Shown: one piece after another, positions 1-7,613 of the stretch
Position numbering within the stretch: position 1 is the stretch's first letter
Layout of the letters: each line of letters begins with the position of its first letter
From: Clostridiales bacterium
Lineage (GTDB): Bacteria; Bacillota; Clostridia; Oscillospirales; Oscillospiraceae
NCBI GenBank assembly: GCA_019418625.1
Contig: DYBL01000027.1
Coordinates: 1 to 17,826 of the forward strand
Direction: 5' to 3'
DNA: 17,826 nucleotides
Position numbers and translations under genes: made by a program
Notes under the pieces: generated by a model
The model's input: the letters and a program-made list of their open reading frames with translations, nothing else
The model's database searches: none
Told to the model about the DNA's origin: nothing

Positions 1-888
1 GTTGAGGATGTTGACCGTTCCCTCCCAAGTAAAGAGCTTGCCGTGGCGGCCGTTCCGGGAGGGCATGACGCAGTCGAAGAAGTCCACGCCCCGGCTGACC
101 GCCTCGATGATGTTGCTGGGCGTTCCCACGCCCATCAAATAGCGGGGCTTCTCCTTGGGCATATGGGGCTCCACCGCGTCAATGATCTCATACATGACCT
201 CCGCAGGCTCTCCCACCGCCAGACCGCCGATGGCATAGCCATCGCAGTCCAGCTTGGCGATCTCCTCCATGTGCCACACGCGAAGATCCGCAAAGGTAGC
301 GCCCTGGTTGATGCCGAAGAGCATCTGGTGGGGGTTCACCGTCTCCGGCAAGGCGTTGAGGCGGTCATGCTCCGCCTTGCACCGGGCAAGCCACCGGGCC
401 GTCCGCTCACAGCTGGCCTTGGCATACTCATAGGTGGCAGGGTTCTCCACGCACTCGTCAAAGGCCATGGCGATGTCGCTTCCCAGATTGGACTGGATCT
501 GCATGGACTCCTCCGGTCCCATGAAGATCTTGCGTCCGTCGATGTGGGAGGAGAAGTACACCCCCTCTTCCTTGATCTTCCGCAGAGAAGCCAGGGAGAA
601 CACCTGGAATCCGCCGGAGTCTGTCAGGATAGGACCATCCCAGTTCATGAACTTGTGCAATCCGCCCATCCGCCGCACCAGTCCATCGCCGGGACGCAGA
701 TGCAGGTGGTAGGTATTGCTCAGCTCGATCTGGCAGCCCACTTCCTTCAGGTCCTGGGCACTGACGCCGCCCTTGATGGCCGCCTGGGTGCCCACATTCA
801 TGAATACGGGTGTCTGCACCACACCGCCGTGGGCACAGGTGAACTGGCCGCGCCGGGCGCGGCCCTGGGTCTTGATGACTTTGAACAT
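1..888 (-). CDS. tgt: tRNA-guanine transglycosylase (queuine tRNA-ribosyltransferase), 3' end outside window
   Basis: Exchanges guanine-34 of GUN-anticodon tRNAs for preQ1 in queuosine synthesis; cytosolic TIM-barrel enzyme. The visible 296 codons run without a stop from ATG at 888 to the window edge; the family is about 370 residues, so roughly the last fifth, including the Cys/His zinc site, is missing here. Seen motifs: SNTYHLHLRPG, LTDSGGFQVFSL with the substrate-binding Asp, FGINQGATFADLR, YAIGGLAVGEP, and FDCVMPSRNGRHG, whose Asp matches the catalytic nucleophile of the family. It lies 44 nt downstream of queA on the same strand, the next enzyme of the pathway, so co-transcription is likely. 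The ribosome site is weak (GAGAG about 7 nt before ATG). No alternative family fits. Confidence 0.96.
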   Translation of the reverse strand, partial: MFKVIKTQGRARRGQFTCAHGGVVQTPVFMNVGTQAAIKGGVSAQDLKEVGCQIELSNTYHLHLRPGDGLVRRMGGLHKFMNWDGPILTDSGGFQVFSLASLRKIKEEGVYFSSHIDGRKIFMGPEESMQIQSNLGSDIAMAFDECVENPATYEYAKASCERTARWLARCKAEHDRLNALPETVNPHQMLFGINQGATFADLRVWHMEEIAKLDCDGYAIGGLAVGEPAEVMYEIIDAVEPHMPKEKPRYLMGVGTPSNIIEAVSRGVDFFDCVMPSRNGRHGKLFTWEGTVNILN

Positions 889-913
889 ACGTCACTCTCG
901 CTTTATCAGATTA

Positions 914-928
914 TCGCCGTTCCGGCGA
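914..928 (-). other. Small hairpin in the queA-tgt gap
   Basis: A perfect 6-bp inverted repeat (TCGCCG / CGGCGA, 3-nt loop) fills part of the 44-nt gap between queA and tgt. There is no T-run on either side, so it is unlikely to terminate; a role in mRNA stability or in tuning tgt translation is inference. Confidence 0.4.
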
Positions 929-932
929 GGAT

Positions 933-1958
933 TCAGTACAAAAACATGGCGTCGCCGAAGGAGAAGAACCGGTAGCGCTCCCGTACCGCCTCGTTATAGG
1001 CGTTCAGGATATGCTCTCGGCCCGCAAAGGCGGACACCAGCATAATGAGGGTGGACTCCGGCAGGTGGAAGTTGGTCACCAGAGCGTCCATCACCTTGAA
1101 CTTGTAGCCGGGATAGATGAAGATATCCGTCCACCCCGCCGCAGGCTCCATATGCCCATCCTCCCGGGCAAAGCTCTCCAGCGTGCGGCAGGAGGTGGTC
1201 CCCACACAGATGCAGCGGCCCCCTGCGGCCCGGGTCCGGTTGATGAGGTCCGCCGTCTCCTGCGAGATCACGCAGTACTCGCTGTGCATGGGGTGAGACT
1301 CGATATCGTCCTCTTTCACAGGCCGGAACGTGCCAAGGCCCACATGCAGCGTCACATAGCCGATGCCAACGCCCATGGCGGCGATCTTCTCCAGCAGCTC
1401 CGGTGTAAAGTGCAGTCCCGCCGTAGGCGCCGCCGCGCTGCCGACCACCTTGGAATATACGGTCTGATACCGCTCCCGGTCCTGCAGTTCCTCCTTGATG
1501 TAAGGCGGCAGCGGCATTTTTCCCAGCCGCTCCAGTACCTCCAGGAAAATCCCCTCATAGTCAAAGCGCACCAGCCGGTTGCCGCCGGGCAGTTCCTCCG
1601 TGACTTCCGCCGTCAGCTCCCCATTGCCGAAGGAAAGCCGCGTCCCCGGCTTCATCTTCCGCCCCGGACGCACCAGGCACTCCCAGGTCTTGTTCCCCCG
1701 GTCGATCAGCAGCAGCACCTCGCAGGCACCGCCGCCCGGCAGCCGCTGGCCCAACAGACGGGCCGGCAGCACCCGGGAGTTGTTCAGGATCAGGCAGTCC
1801 CCCGGCTTCAGAAAGTCCGGCAACTCGTAAAAATGGTGATGCTCCAAAGCGCCGTCCGAACGGCGCAGCGTCATCAGCCTGGACGCATCCCGCCGTTCCA
1901 GCGGCGTCTGGGCGATCAGTTCTTCAGGAAGCTCATAATTAAAATCACTGGTTTTCAT
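933..1958 (-). CDS. queA: S-adenosylmethionine:tRNA ribosyltransferase-isomerase
   Basis: Transfers and isomerises the ribosyl part of SAM onto preQ1-modified tRNA, making epoxyqueuosine. 341 residues, the usual family length. QueA hallmarks are visible: PEELIAQTPLERRDASRLM near the N-terminus, LNNSRVLPARL, PTAGLHFTPELL, LHVGLGTFRPV, HSEYCVI, GTTSCRTLES, and the C-terminal TDIFIYPGYKFKVMDALVTN and HLPESTLIMLVSAF. An in-frame GTG at 1970 would add four residues, but ATG at 1958 is preferred because GAGGAAA sits about 5 nt before it. That ribosome site overlaps the stop codon of the upstream SpoIID-domain gene, so the two are probably translationally coupled. tgt follows, giving a queuosine pair. 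Confidence 0.97.
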   Translation of the reverse strand: MKTSDFNYELPEELIAQTPLERRDASRLMTLRRSDGALEHHHFYELPDFLKPGDCLILNNSRVLPARLLGQRLPGGGACEVLLLIDRGNKTWECLVRPGRKMKPGTRLSFGNGELTAEVTEELPGGNRLVRFDYEGIFLEVLERLGKMPLPPYIKEELQDRERYQTVYSKVVGSAAAPTAGLHFTPELLEKIAAMGVGIGYVTLHVGLGTFRPVKEDDIESHPMHSEYCVISQETADLINRTRAAGGRCICVGTTSCRTLESFAREDGHMEPAAGWTDIFIYPGYKFKVMDALVTNFHLPESTLIMLVSAFAGREHILNAYNEAVRERYRFFSFGDAMFLY

Positions 1959-1966
1959 CTGTTTCC

Positions 1967-3613
1967 TCACTCAATGGTCACTTCAGTATAGTAAAACGAA
2001 AGGATATCCTCATAGCTGTACCCGTTCTCCGCTATGGCCTTGGCCCCGTACTGGCTCATGCCCACATGGTGGCCGTTGCCCGTACCGGTGATGACGAACA
2101 GGTCTCCGCTGCCGGAAGAGGTTCCGCCGGAGGCGGCCTCCAGCGCCACAGTGCCCGAGTCGGTCACCGCGCACCAGCCGCTGCCCGGAAGCTTGGTCTG
2201 CTGGCCGCCGGCGGTGATCACCGCCGCGCCGGCCAGGCTGTCGATCCAGTTGGATGCACTGTTGACGCAAAAGCCGCTGCCGCTGGTTTCCCCGCTGCCG
2301 CCGCTGATGGTAAAGTTCAGGCTGCGCACATTCTTCCCATAAGTAGTGGAGTAGAACGCATTGCTGCAGGCCTGTCCCGTCACCGTCAGAGTCTTGCCGC
2401 TGGTATCGGTGAACACCACCTTGCTCACATTGCCCAATGCGGTCCGTTCCGCCACATATACATCCGCCACGGTCCCGATGGTATAGCCGCTGTTTTGCAG
2501 CACCCAGGTCAGCTCTGCCGGGGTGTAGGTCACCGTGTAGCTGTAATTGGGGATGGAGATAAGGGACTCATAGGGGTCCTTTTTCCCCTGAAGGTACGGC
2601 ACATCACCGCCCCAGACGTTCTTGGCATCCTCCGTGGCGCCGCCGTCCGAGGAGTGGTACACGGCTTCGATCAGTTCCCCGTCGTACCAGATGCAGACCC
2701 CTTCGGTATTGTCCACCGCCTCATTGCTGCGGTCCGTGGCCGTATTGACGCCGTTATACACCTGGCAGCAAATGGCACTGCACACATCAAAGTCATAGCT
2801 TGCGTGCTTGGTGTTCCGGCAGGCAAATGTGCGGGCGCATACCGCCTGGGCCTCCAGCGCCGCAAGGGGCCAGTCCCCGTTCATCTCGTAGGGCACCACG
2901 CCCTTGACGTAATCCTCCAGATCCACCACATTGATGACCCGCAGGTTCCCGCCATCCGGCCGGACATACTCAAAGCCGCCGTTGTACTTATAGCCCTTGA
3001 ACCAGGTCTCCGTCTTCTCTCTCCGGCCAGCCTGGGGCATCACGCCCAAAGACTCGCTGCCGCCGTAGTCAAACTCGTACAAAATCTCCGTGGACCTCGT
3101 CCGGGTGATGAGAATGGCGTCATCAGAGGAGCGCACCGCCTTGCCGCCCAGATCGTCCGCCGCCCGATTGGCCTCGTTTTTTGAATCGTAGCACCCCGTG
3201 CGCACCGCATAGGTCCCGTCCAGGAAAACCGTCCAGCCGTCGGCCTCACGGGCAGCATCCTCCGCCTCTTCGAAGTCGTCATATTCATCCAGCTCCACAT
3301 GCCACGGCCCCAGATGGGTCCCATTCCCCGTCGCGGAATATTCCCCAGAGGAGCTGACATATATTGTACCCGCGGCAGTCATGGAGATACTGGTCTCATC
3401 GGTCCAGCCAAGGGACACGAAGTCCCGTCCGTCTTCAAAATAACCCAGCTCATAGCCGGAGCCCACGGCATTTTCCAGGTTGGCCGAGAACATGGCACTG
3501 GAGCCATATCGCAGCCCCACCCGCAGTGTCTCTTTCGTCGCCGCATCCGCGCTGGCGGTATTCAGAGCAAAAAATGTCACAACACAGGCAAGTGTCAAAA
3601 TTGCTTTTTTCAT
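1967..3613 (-). CDS. Secreted SpoIID/LytB-domain protein with SPOR-like N-terminal region
   Basis: 548 residues. SpoIID-type domains are peptidoglycan lytic transglycosylases acting on denuded glycan during engulfment or in wall remodelling. Residues 1-24 form a signal peptide (KK, hydrophobic core, SADA cleavage-like site). Residues about 100-165 look like a SPOR-type glycan-binding repeat (alternating alpha/beta, WTVFLDGTYAVRTGCYDSKNEA). The SpoIID domain begins near 205; VVPYEM with Glu243 matches the family's catalytic Glu, followed by LEAQAVCARTFA and YHSSDGGATEDAKNVWGG. The C-terminus carries GHHVGMSQYGAKAIAENGYSYEDIL, a SpoIID hallmark. It is much longer than classical SpoIID (about 340 residues), so I treat it as a paralogue rather than SpoIID itself. 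ATG 3613 is chosen because GGGGAGG lies 5 nt upstream; ATG 3631 overlaps that ribosome site. Confidence 0.9.
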   Translation of the reverse strand: MKKAILTLACVVTFFALNTASADAATKETLRVGLRYGSSAMFSANLENAVGSGYELGYFEDGRDFVSLGWTDETSISMTAAGTIYVSSSGEYSATGNGTHLGPWHVELDEYDDFEEAEDAAREADGWTVFLDGTYAVRTGCYDSKNEANRAADDLGGKAVRSSDDAILITRTRSTEILYEFDYGGSESLGVMPQAGRREKTETWFKGYKYNGGFEYVRPDGGNLRVINVVDLEDYVKGVVPYEMNGDWPLAALEAQAVCARTFACRNTKHASYDFDVCSAICCQVYNGVNTATDRSNEAVDNTEGVCIWYDGELIEAVYHSSDGGATEDAKNVWGGDVPYLQGKKDPYESLISIPNYSYTVTYTPAELTWVLQNSGYTIGTVADVYVAERTALGNVSKVVFTDTSGKTLTVTGQACSNAFYSTTYGKNVRSLNFTISGGSGETSGSGFCVNSASNWIDSLAGAAVITAGGQQTKLPGSGWCAVTDSGTVALEAASGGTSSGSGDLFVITGTGNGHHVGMSQYGAKAIAENGYSYEDILSFYYTEVTIE

Positions 3614-3704
3614 GCATCCTCCCCATGGCATCCAGCTTGACGGGAACGGGAAAGTATGCTACCATACATACAAATGTCCGCCCCATATGTACAAGTTGAA
3701 TCAG

Positions 3705-3732
3705 TTTCCAATGTGAAACATTATAGTACAAT
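3705..3732 (+). promoter_or_regulatory. Candidate promoter of asd
   Basis: On the plus strand, TTTCCA (3705-3710), a 16-nt spacer and TACAAT (3727-3732) form a plausible sigma-A promoter, with a start near 3739 and a leader of about 60 nt. The -35 box is weak. It overlaps the opposing promoter at 3720-3748. Confidence 0.4.
3710..3722. repeat. Inverted repeat AATGT-GAA-ACATT in the divergent promoter region
   Basis: A perfect 5-bp inverted repeat with a 3-nt centre covers the predicted start region of the leftward promoter and lies in the spacer of the rightward one. An operator for a small dimeric regulator is possible; no regulator is identified in the window. Confidence 0.4.
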
Positions 3733-3748
3733 TCCGCGGCACATTCAA
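3720..3748 (-). promoter_or_regulatory. Predicted sigma-A promoter of the SpoIID-domain/queA/tgt operon
   Basis: On the minus strand, -35 TTGAAT (3743-3748), a 17-nt spacer and a perfect -10 TATAAT (3720-3725). Transcription would start near 3713, giving a leader of about 100 nt before the gene at 3613. The housekeeping-type promoter argues against purely sporulation-specific expression. Confidence 0.65.
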
Positions 3749-3799
3749 CCAAAAATCGACAGGGCCGCCCCCGCGGGCGCCCGGCAGGAGGAACGCACT

Positions 3800-4891
3800 A
3801 TGGAACAGTATAAAGTGGGCGTAATCGGCTGTACCGGCATGGTGGGACAGCGGTTTGTTACATTGATGGAACATCACCCCTGGTTCCGCCTCACTGCGCT
3901 GGCAGCCAGTGCCCGCAGCGCCGGAAAGACCTACGCCCAGGCCGTGGACGGCCGCTGGGCCCTGGATGTGCCCATGCCCAAGGAGGCAGAGTCCCTGGTG
4001 GTGCTGGACGCGGAGGCTGATGCGGAAAAGCTGGCAGGTATGGTGGATTTCTGCTTTTGTGCAGTGGATATGAAAAAAGAGGAGATCCGGGCACTGGAGG
4101 AAAAGTACGCCAAGCTGGAGTGCCCCATCGTCTCCAACAACTCCGCCCACCGCTGGACAGATGATGTGCCCATGGTGGTGCCGGAGATCAACGCCGAGCA
4201 CATCGCCGTCATCGACGCCCAGCGCAAGCGTCTGGGCACCAAGCGGGGCTTCATCGCCGTCAAGAGCAACTGCTCCCTGCAAAGCTACGTACCCGCCCTG
4301 CATCCTTTGAAAAAGTATGGGCTGGAGCGGGCGCTGGTGTGCACCTATCAGGCCATCTCCGGTGCCGGAAAGACCTTTGCACGCTGGCCGGAGATGGTGG
4401 ATAACTGCATCCCCTTCATCGGCGGCGAGGAGGAAAAGAGCGAACAGGAGCCCCTGAAGCTCTGGGGCCACATCGAGGACGGAAAGATTGTCAAGGCCGA
4501 AGGCCCCTCCATCACCGCCCAGTGCTTCCGGGTGGCCTGTCAGGATGGCCACATGGCGGCGGTGTTCATGAAGTTCGCCGATGGCAAAGCCCCCTCCATG
4601 GACCAGATCAAGGCTGACTGGGCCGCTTTCCGGGGCCCTGCCCAGGAGCTGGACCTCCCCTCTGCCCCCAAGCAGTTCCTGCACTACTTTGAGGAGGAGA
4701 ACCGCCCCCAGACCCGTCTGGACCGGAACCTGGAGCACGGCATGGCCGTGTCCATCGGCCGTCTGCGGCCGGATACCCAGTACGACTACAAGTTCGTCTG
4801 TCTCAGCCACAACACCCTGCGGGGCGCGGCGGGCGGCGCCGTGCTGCTGGCGGAGCTGCTGTGCGCCAAGGGATACATTCAGCCCCAGTAA
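3800..4891 (+). CDS. asd: Aspartate-semialdehyde dehydrogenase, archaeal/fungal-type
   Basis: Reduces aspartyl-4-phosphate to aspartate semialdehyde with NADPH, the branch point to lysine/diaminopimelate, threonine and methionine. 363 residues. Seen: the Rossmann motif GCTGMVGQ (10-17), the catalytic Cys158 in KSNCSLQ, the GAGKTFARWPEM and IPFIGGEEEKSEQE segments, and the general-base His251 in DGHMAAV. The sequence resembles the archaeal/fungal branch of the family rather than the classical enterobacterial one. ATG 3800 is chosen because AGGAGG ends 7-8 nt upstream; the reading frame is open further upstream to 3656, but that part runs through the promoter region and does not look like protein. 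dapA, the next step, follows 80 nt downstream on the same strand. Confidence 0.96.
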   Translation: MEQYKVGVIGCTGMVGQRFVTLMEHHPWFRLTALAASARSAGKTYAQAVDGRWALDVPMPKEAESLVVLDAEADAEKLAGMVDFCFCAVDMKKEEIRALEEKYAKLECPIVSNNSAHRWTDDVPMVVPEINAEHIAVIDAQRKRLGTKRGFIAVKSNCSLQSYVPALHPLKKYGLERALVCTYQAISGAGKTFARWPEMVDNCIPFIGGEEEKSEQEPLKLWGHIEDGKIVKAEGPSITAQCFRVACQDGHMAAVFMKFADGKAPSMDQIKADWAAFRGPAQELDLPSAPKQFLHYFEEENRPQTRLDRNLEHGMAVSIGRLRPDTQYDYKFVCLSHNTLRGAAGGAVLLAELLCAKGYIQPQ

Positions 4892-4914
4892 TAATCGAAT
4901 CCACACCAAAGAAA

Positions 4915-4946
4915 GCGGATGCCCAAACCGGGCGTCCGCTTTTTTT
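4915..4946 (+). terminator. Intrinsic terminator between asd and dapA
   Basis: GCGGATGCCC pairs with GGGCGTCCGC (10 bp, one G-U) around a 5-nt loop, followed directly by seven T. This is a strong Rho-independent terminator on the plus strand. It ends only about 9 nt before the dapA ribosome site, leaving no room for a separate promoter after it. Confidence 0.9.
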
Positions 4947-4971
4947 ACATGAATAAAAGGAGGCTGCGATT

Positions 4972-5865
4972 GTGAAAACCCCACTCTTTACCGGCAGCGG
5001 CGTTGCCATCGTCACGCCATTCAACCAGGAAACAGTAGACCTGGAAGCGCTGCGGCATCTGCTGGACTTCCAGCTTCAAAACGGGACGGACGCCGTCATC
5101 GTCTGCGGCACCACCGGCGAGGCGGCCACCATGTCCTATGCCGAGCGCATGCGGACCATCGAATGCTGCGTGGAGCATGTGAACGGCCGGGTGCCGGTCA
5201 TCGCCGGGACCGGCTCCAACTCCACGGAAACCGCCCGGGCCCAGTCCCGGGACGCCGCCCGGGCCGGCGTAGACGGCGTGCTGGTGGTAACTCCCTATTA
5301 CAACAAGGCAAGTCAGGAGGGTCTGGTGCGGCACTACAACGCAGTGGCCGACGCCTCCCCCGTTCCTGTCATCGTCTACGATGTTCCCTCCCGCACCGGG
5401 GTAGCCATCGCGCCGGAGACTTACGCCCGTCTGGCCCAGCACCCCAACATCAACGGCGTGAAAGAGGCCGCCGGAAATCCCGGCGCCCTCCAGCGTACCC
5501 GGAACCTCTGCCCGGAGGATTTTTTCATCTGGTCCGGCAACGATGACGAGACCGCGGCCATGTGCATGCTGGGCGGAAAAGGCGTCATCTCCGTGGTGGC
5601 CAACGTGTTCCCCGCGGCCATGCACCGTCTGACTGCACTGTGCCTGGCCGGGGACTACGCCGCCGCGGGCCGTCTCCAACTGGAGCTGAAAGCGCTTTGC
5701 GACGCCATGTTCTGCGAGGTGAACCCCATCCCCGTGAAAACCGCCCTGAACCTTATGGGCTATCACGCAGGGCAGCTCCGTCTCCCCCTGTGCGAGCCCA
5801 GCGAGAGTGATCTGGATCGCATCCGCCGGGCACTGGAACAATACGGGCTGCTGCCGGAGGCATAA
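4972..5865 (+). CDS. dapA: 4-hydroxy-tetrahydrodipicolinate synthase
   Basis: Condenses pyruvate with aspartate semialdehyde, the first committed step to diaminopimelate and lysine, which feed the cell wall. 297 residues, the normal length for this TIM-barrel class I aldolase. Visible active-site parts: CGTTGEAATM with Thr48, TPYYNK, VIVYDVPSRTG with Tyr136 and Arg141, and Lys164 in NGVKEAAGN, the Schiff-base lysine. These line up with Thr44/45, Tyr133, Arg138 and Lys161 of the Escherichia coli enzyme. The start is a GTG at 4972, supported by AAAAGGAGG 8 nt upstream. It sits after asd, its substrate supplier, but a strong terminator lies between the two, so expression depends on read-through or on a promoter inside the asd 3' end. 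Confidence 0.98.
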   Translation: MKTPLFTGSGVAIVTPFNQETVDLEALRHLLDFQLQNGTDAVIVCGTTGEAATMSYAERMRTIECCVEHVNGRVPVIAGTGSNSTETARAQSRDAARAGVDGVLVVTPYYNKASQEGLVRHYNAVADASPVPVIVYDVPSRTGVAIAPETYARLAQHPNINGVKEAAGNPGALQRTRNLCPEDFFIWSGNDDETAAMCMLGGKGVISVVANVFPAAMHRLTALCLAGDYAAAGRLQLELKALCDAMFCEVNPIPVKTALNLMGYHAGQLRLPLCEPSESDLDRIRRALEQYGLLPEA

Positions 5866-5900
5866 AAGGCGCCGCCGCTGCCCGGAAGGGCAGCGGCGGC
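5864..5900 (-). terminator. Hairpin terminator between convergent dapA and ABC-F gene
   Basis: A perfect 13-bp GC-rich stem (5871-5883 with 5888-5900) has a 4-nt loop. On the minus strand it is followed after 3 nt by TTTT, so it best serves the ABC-F gene; those bases overlap the dapA stop codon. On the plus strand no T-run follows, but the stem may still slow transcription arriving from dapA. Confidence 0.75.
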
Positions 5901-5921
5901 ATGATGCGCACAGGCAAAGGC

Positions 5922-7535
5922 TCAGGCGTTTGCCTCCTGGCGCTGCTTTTCGATGTACTCATCGTAGGTGCACAGCCGGTCGATGAGCTTGCCGTCCCGG
6001 ATCTCCATGATGCGGTTGGCAATGGTCTGGACGAACTCATGGTCGTGGGAGGCAAAGAGCACCACGCCCTTGAAGTCGATGAGGCCGTTGTTGACAGCGG
6101 TGATGGACTCCAGGTCCAGGTGGTTGGTGGGCTGATCCAGCACCAGCACGTTGGAGCCGAAGAGCATCATGCGGGAGAGCATGCAGCGGACCTTCTCACC
6201 GCCGGAGAGTACCTTGACGGGCTTGAACACGTCGTCTCCGGAAAAGAGCATCCGGCCCAGGAAGGAGCGCTTGAAGGACTCTGTGCTCTCCTCCGCCGTG
6301 TTGCCGGTGTACTGGCCCAGCCAGTCCACCAGGTTCAGATCGCAGTCGTTGAAGAAGGCGGAGTTATCCAGGGGAAAGTAGCTGGTGGTGATGGTAGTGC
6401 CCCACTTGAAGGTGCCCTCATCGGGCTCCAGCTCCTCCATAAGGATCTTGAAGAGGGTGGTCTTGGCGATCTCATCCTCGCCCACGAAGGCGATCTTGTC
6501 GCCCTTGTTCACCCGGAAGGACACATTGTCCAGCACCTTGCGGCCGTCCACGGTCTTGGAAAGGCCCTCCACCGCCAGGATCTCCTTGCCGGGCTCCCGG
6601 TCCATGGTGAAGCCCACGAAGGGATAGCGCCGGGAAGATGCGGGCATCTCCTCCACCGTCAGCTTATCCAGGAGCTTGCGGCGGGCGGTAGCCTGCTTGG
6701 ACTTGGACTTGTTGGCGGAGAAACGGGCGATGAACGCCTGCAATTCCTTGATCTTCTCCTCGTTCTTGCGGTTCTGGTCCTTGATCATCCGCTGCATGAG
6801 CTGGCTGGACTCATACCAGAACTCATAGTTACCTACGTACATCTTGATCTGGCCGTAATCCACGTCCACGATGCTGGTGCAGACGGTGTTGAGGAAGTGG
6901 CGGTCATGGCTGACCACGATGGTCAATGCCTCGCAGTCCATGAGGAAGTCCTCCAGCCACTCGATGGCCTGGATGTCCAGGTGGTTGGTAGGCTCGTCCA
7001 GCAGGATGATGTCCGGCTTGCCGAACAGCGCCTGGGCCAGCAGCACCTTCACCTTTTCCTTGGCGGTGAGACTGCTCATCTCGCTGTACAAAATGTCGTT
7101 GGAGAGGCCCAGGCCCTGGATCAGGCGGGAGACATCGCTCTCGGCCTCCCAGCCGCCCATCTCGGCAAACTCCGCCTCCAGCTCGCTGGCCTTCACGCCG
7201 TCCTCGTCGGTGAAGTCCTCCTTTTCATAGAGGGCGTCCTTCTCCTTCATCACGTCGTAAAGATGCTGGTTGCCCATGATGACCGTGTCCAGCACCGTGT
7301 AGGCGTCGTACTGGAAGTGGTCCTGCTTAAGGATGGACATGCGCTCTTCCTTGGGGATGATGACCTCGCCGGTAGTAGGCTCCAGGTCGCCGGAGAGGAT
7401 GCGCAGGAAGGTGGACTTGCCCGCGCCGTTGGCGCCGATGATACCATAGCAGTTGCCGGGGGTGAACTTCAGATCCACGTGCTTGAAGAGGGTCTGCCCG
7501 GAAAAGTTCATGCTGACGTCGTTGACTGTGATCAT
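5922..7535 (-). CDS. ABC-F family ATPase (YkpA/YbiT-like)
   Basis: 537 residues with two ABC domains and no membrane segments; ABC-F proteins act on ribosomes, not in transport. NBD1: Walker A GANGAGKS (34-41), Walker B DIILLDE (175-181, catalytic Glu181), switch His210. A basic, helical linker covers about 240-300. NBD2: signature LSGGE (443-447), switch His497. NBD2 Walker A is altered (GEDEIAKTT, 352-360), its Walker B ends in Gln468 instead of Glu, and the NBD1 signature is LTAKEK rather than LSGGQ. These three changes fall in one composite ATP site. ATG 7535 is chosen because AAAGGAA lies 6 nt upstream; 18 more in-frame codons come from the tyrS terminator. It follows tyrS by 78 nt. The exact subfamily and any resistance role cannot be told from sequence alone. 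Confidence 0.92.
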   Translation of the reverse strand: MITVNDVSMNFSGQTLFKHVDLKFTPGNCYGIIGANGAGKSTFLRILSGDLEPTTGEVIIPKEERMSILKQDHFQYDAYTVLDTVIMGNQHLYDVMKEKDALYEKEDFTDEDGVKASELEAEFAEMGGWEAESDVSRLIQGLGLSNDILYSEMSSLTAKEKVKVLLAQALFGKPDIILLDEPTNHLDIQAIEWLEDFLMDCEALTIVVSHDRHFLNTVCTSIVDVDYGQIKMYVGNYEFWYESSQLMQRMIKDQNRKNEEKIKELQAFIARFSANKSKSKQATARRKLLDKLTVEEMPASSRRYPFVGFTMDREPGKEILAVEGLSKTVDGRKVLDNVSFRVNKGDKIAFVGEDEIAKTTLFKILMEELEPDEGTFKWGTTITTSYFPLDNSAFFNDCDLNLVDWLGQYTGNTAEESTESFKRSFLGRMLFSGDDVFKPVKVLSGGEKVRCMLSRMMLFGSNVLVLDQPTNHLDLESITAVNNGLIDFKGVVLFASHDHEFVQTIANRIMEIRDGKLIDRLCTYDEYIEKQRQEANA

Positions 7536-7561
7536 GTTGGTTCCTTTCTTGAAAAAAGTTT

Positions 7562-7611
7562 CAAAAACGCCAGAACAGGCGCGGCGCAAAAGCGCCGCGT
7601 CTGCCCTGTTC
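7562..7611 (-). terminator. Terminator-like hairpin after tyrS
   Basis: Outer arms 7573-7579 and 7605-7611 (7 bp) enclose an 8-bp inner stem (7580-7587 with 7592-7599) with a 4-nt loop and a 5-nt bulge. On the minus strand a TTTTT run follows about 6 nt after the stem. Termination is probably partial, allowing some read-through into the ABC-F gene, for which I see no separate promoter. Confidence 0.65.
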
Positions 7612-7613
7612 TT

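Noticed and set aside
3656..3799. N-terminal extension of asd to the earlier ATG at 3656
   Set aside because: The extension crosses both predicted promoters and the ribosome site, and the Rossmann fold begins properly at the ATG 3800.
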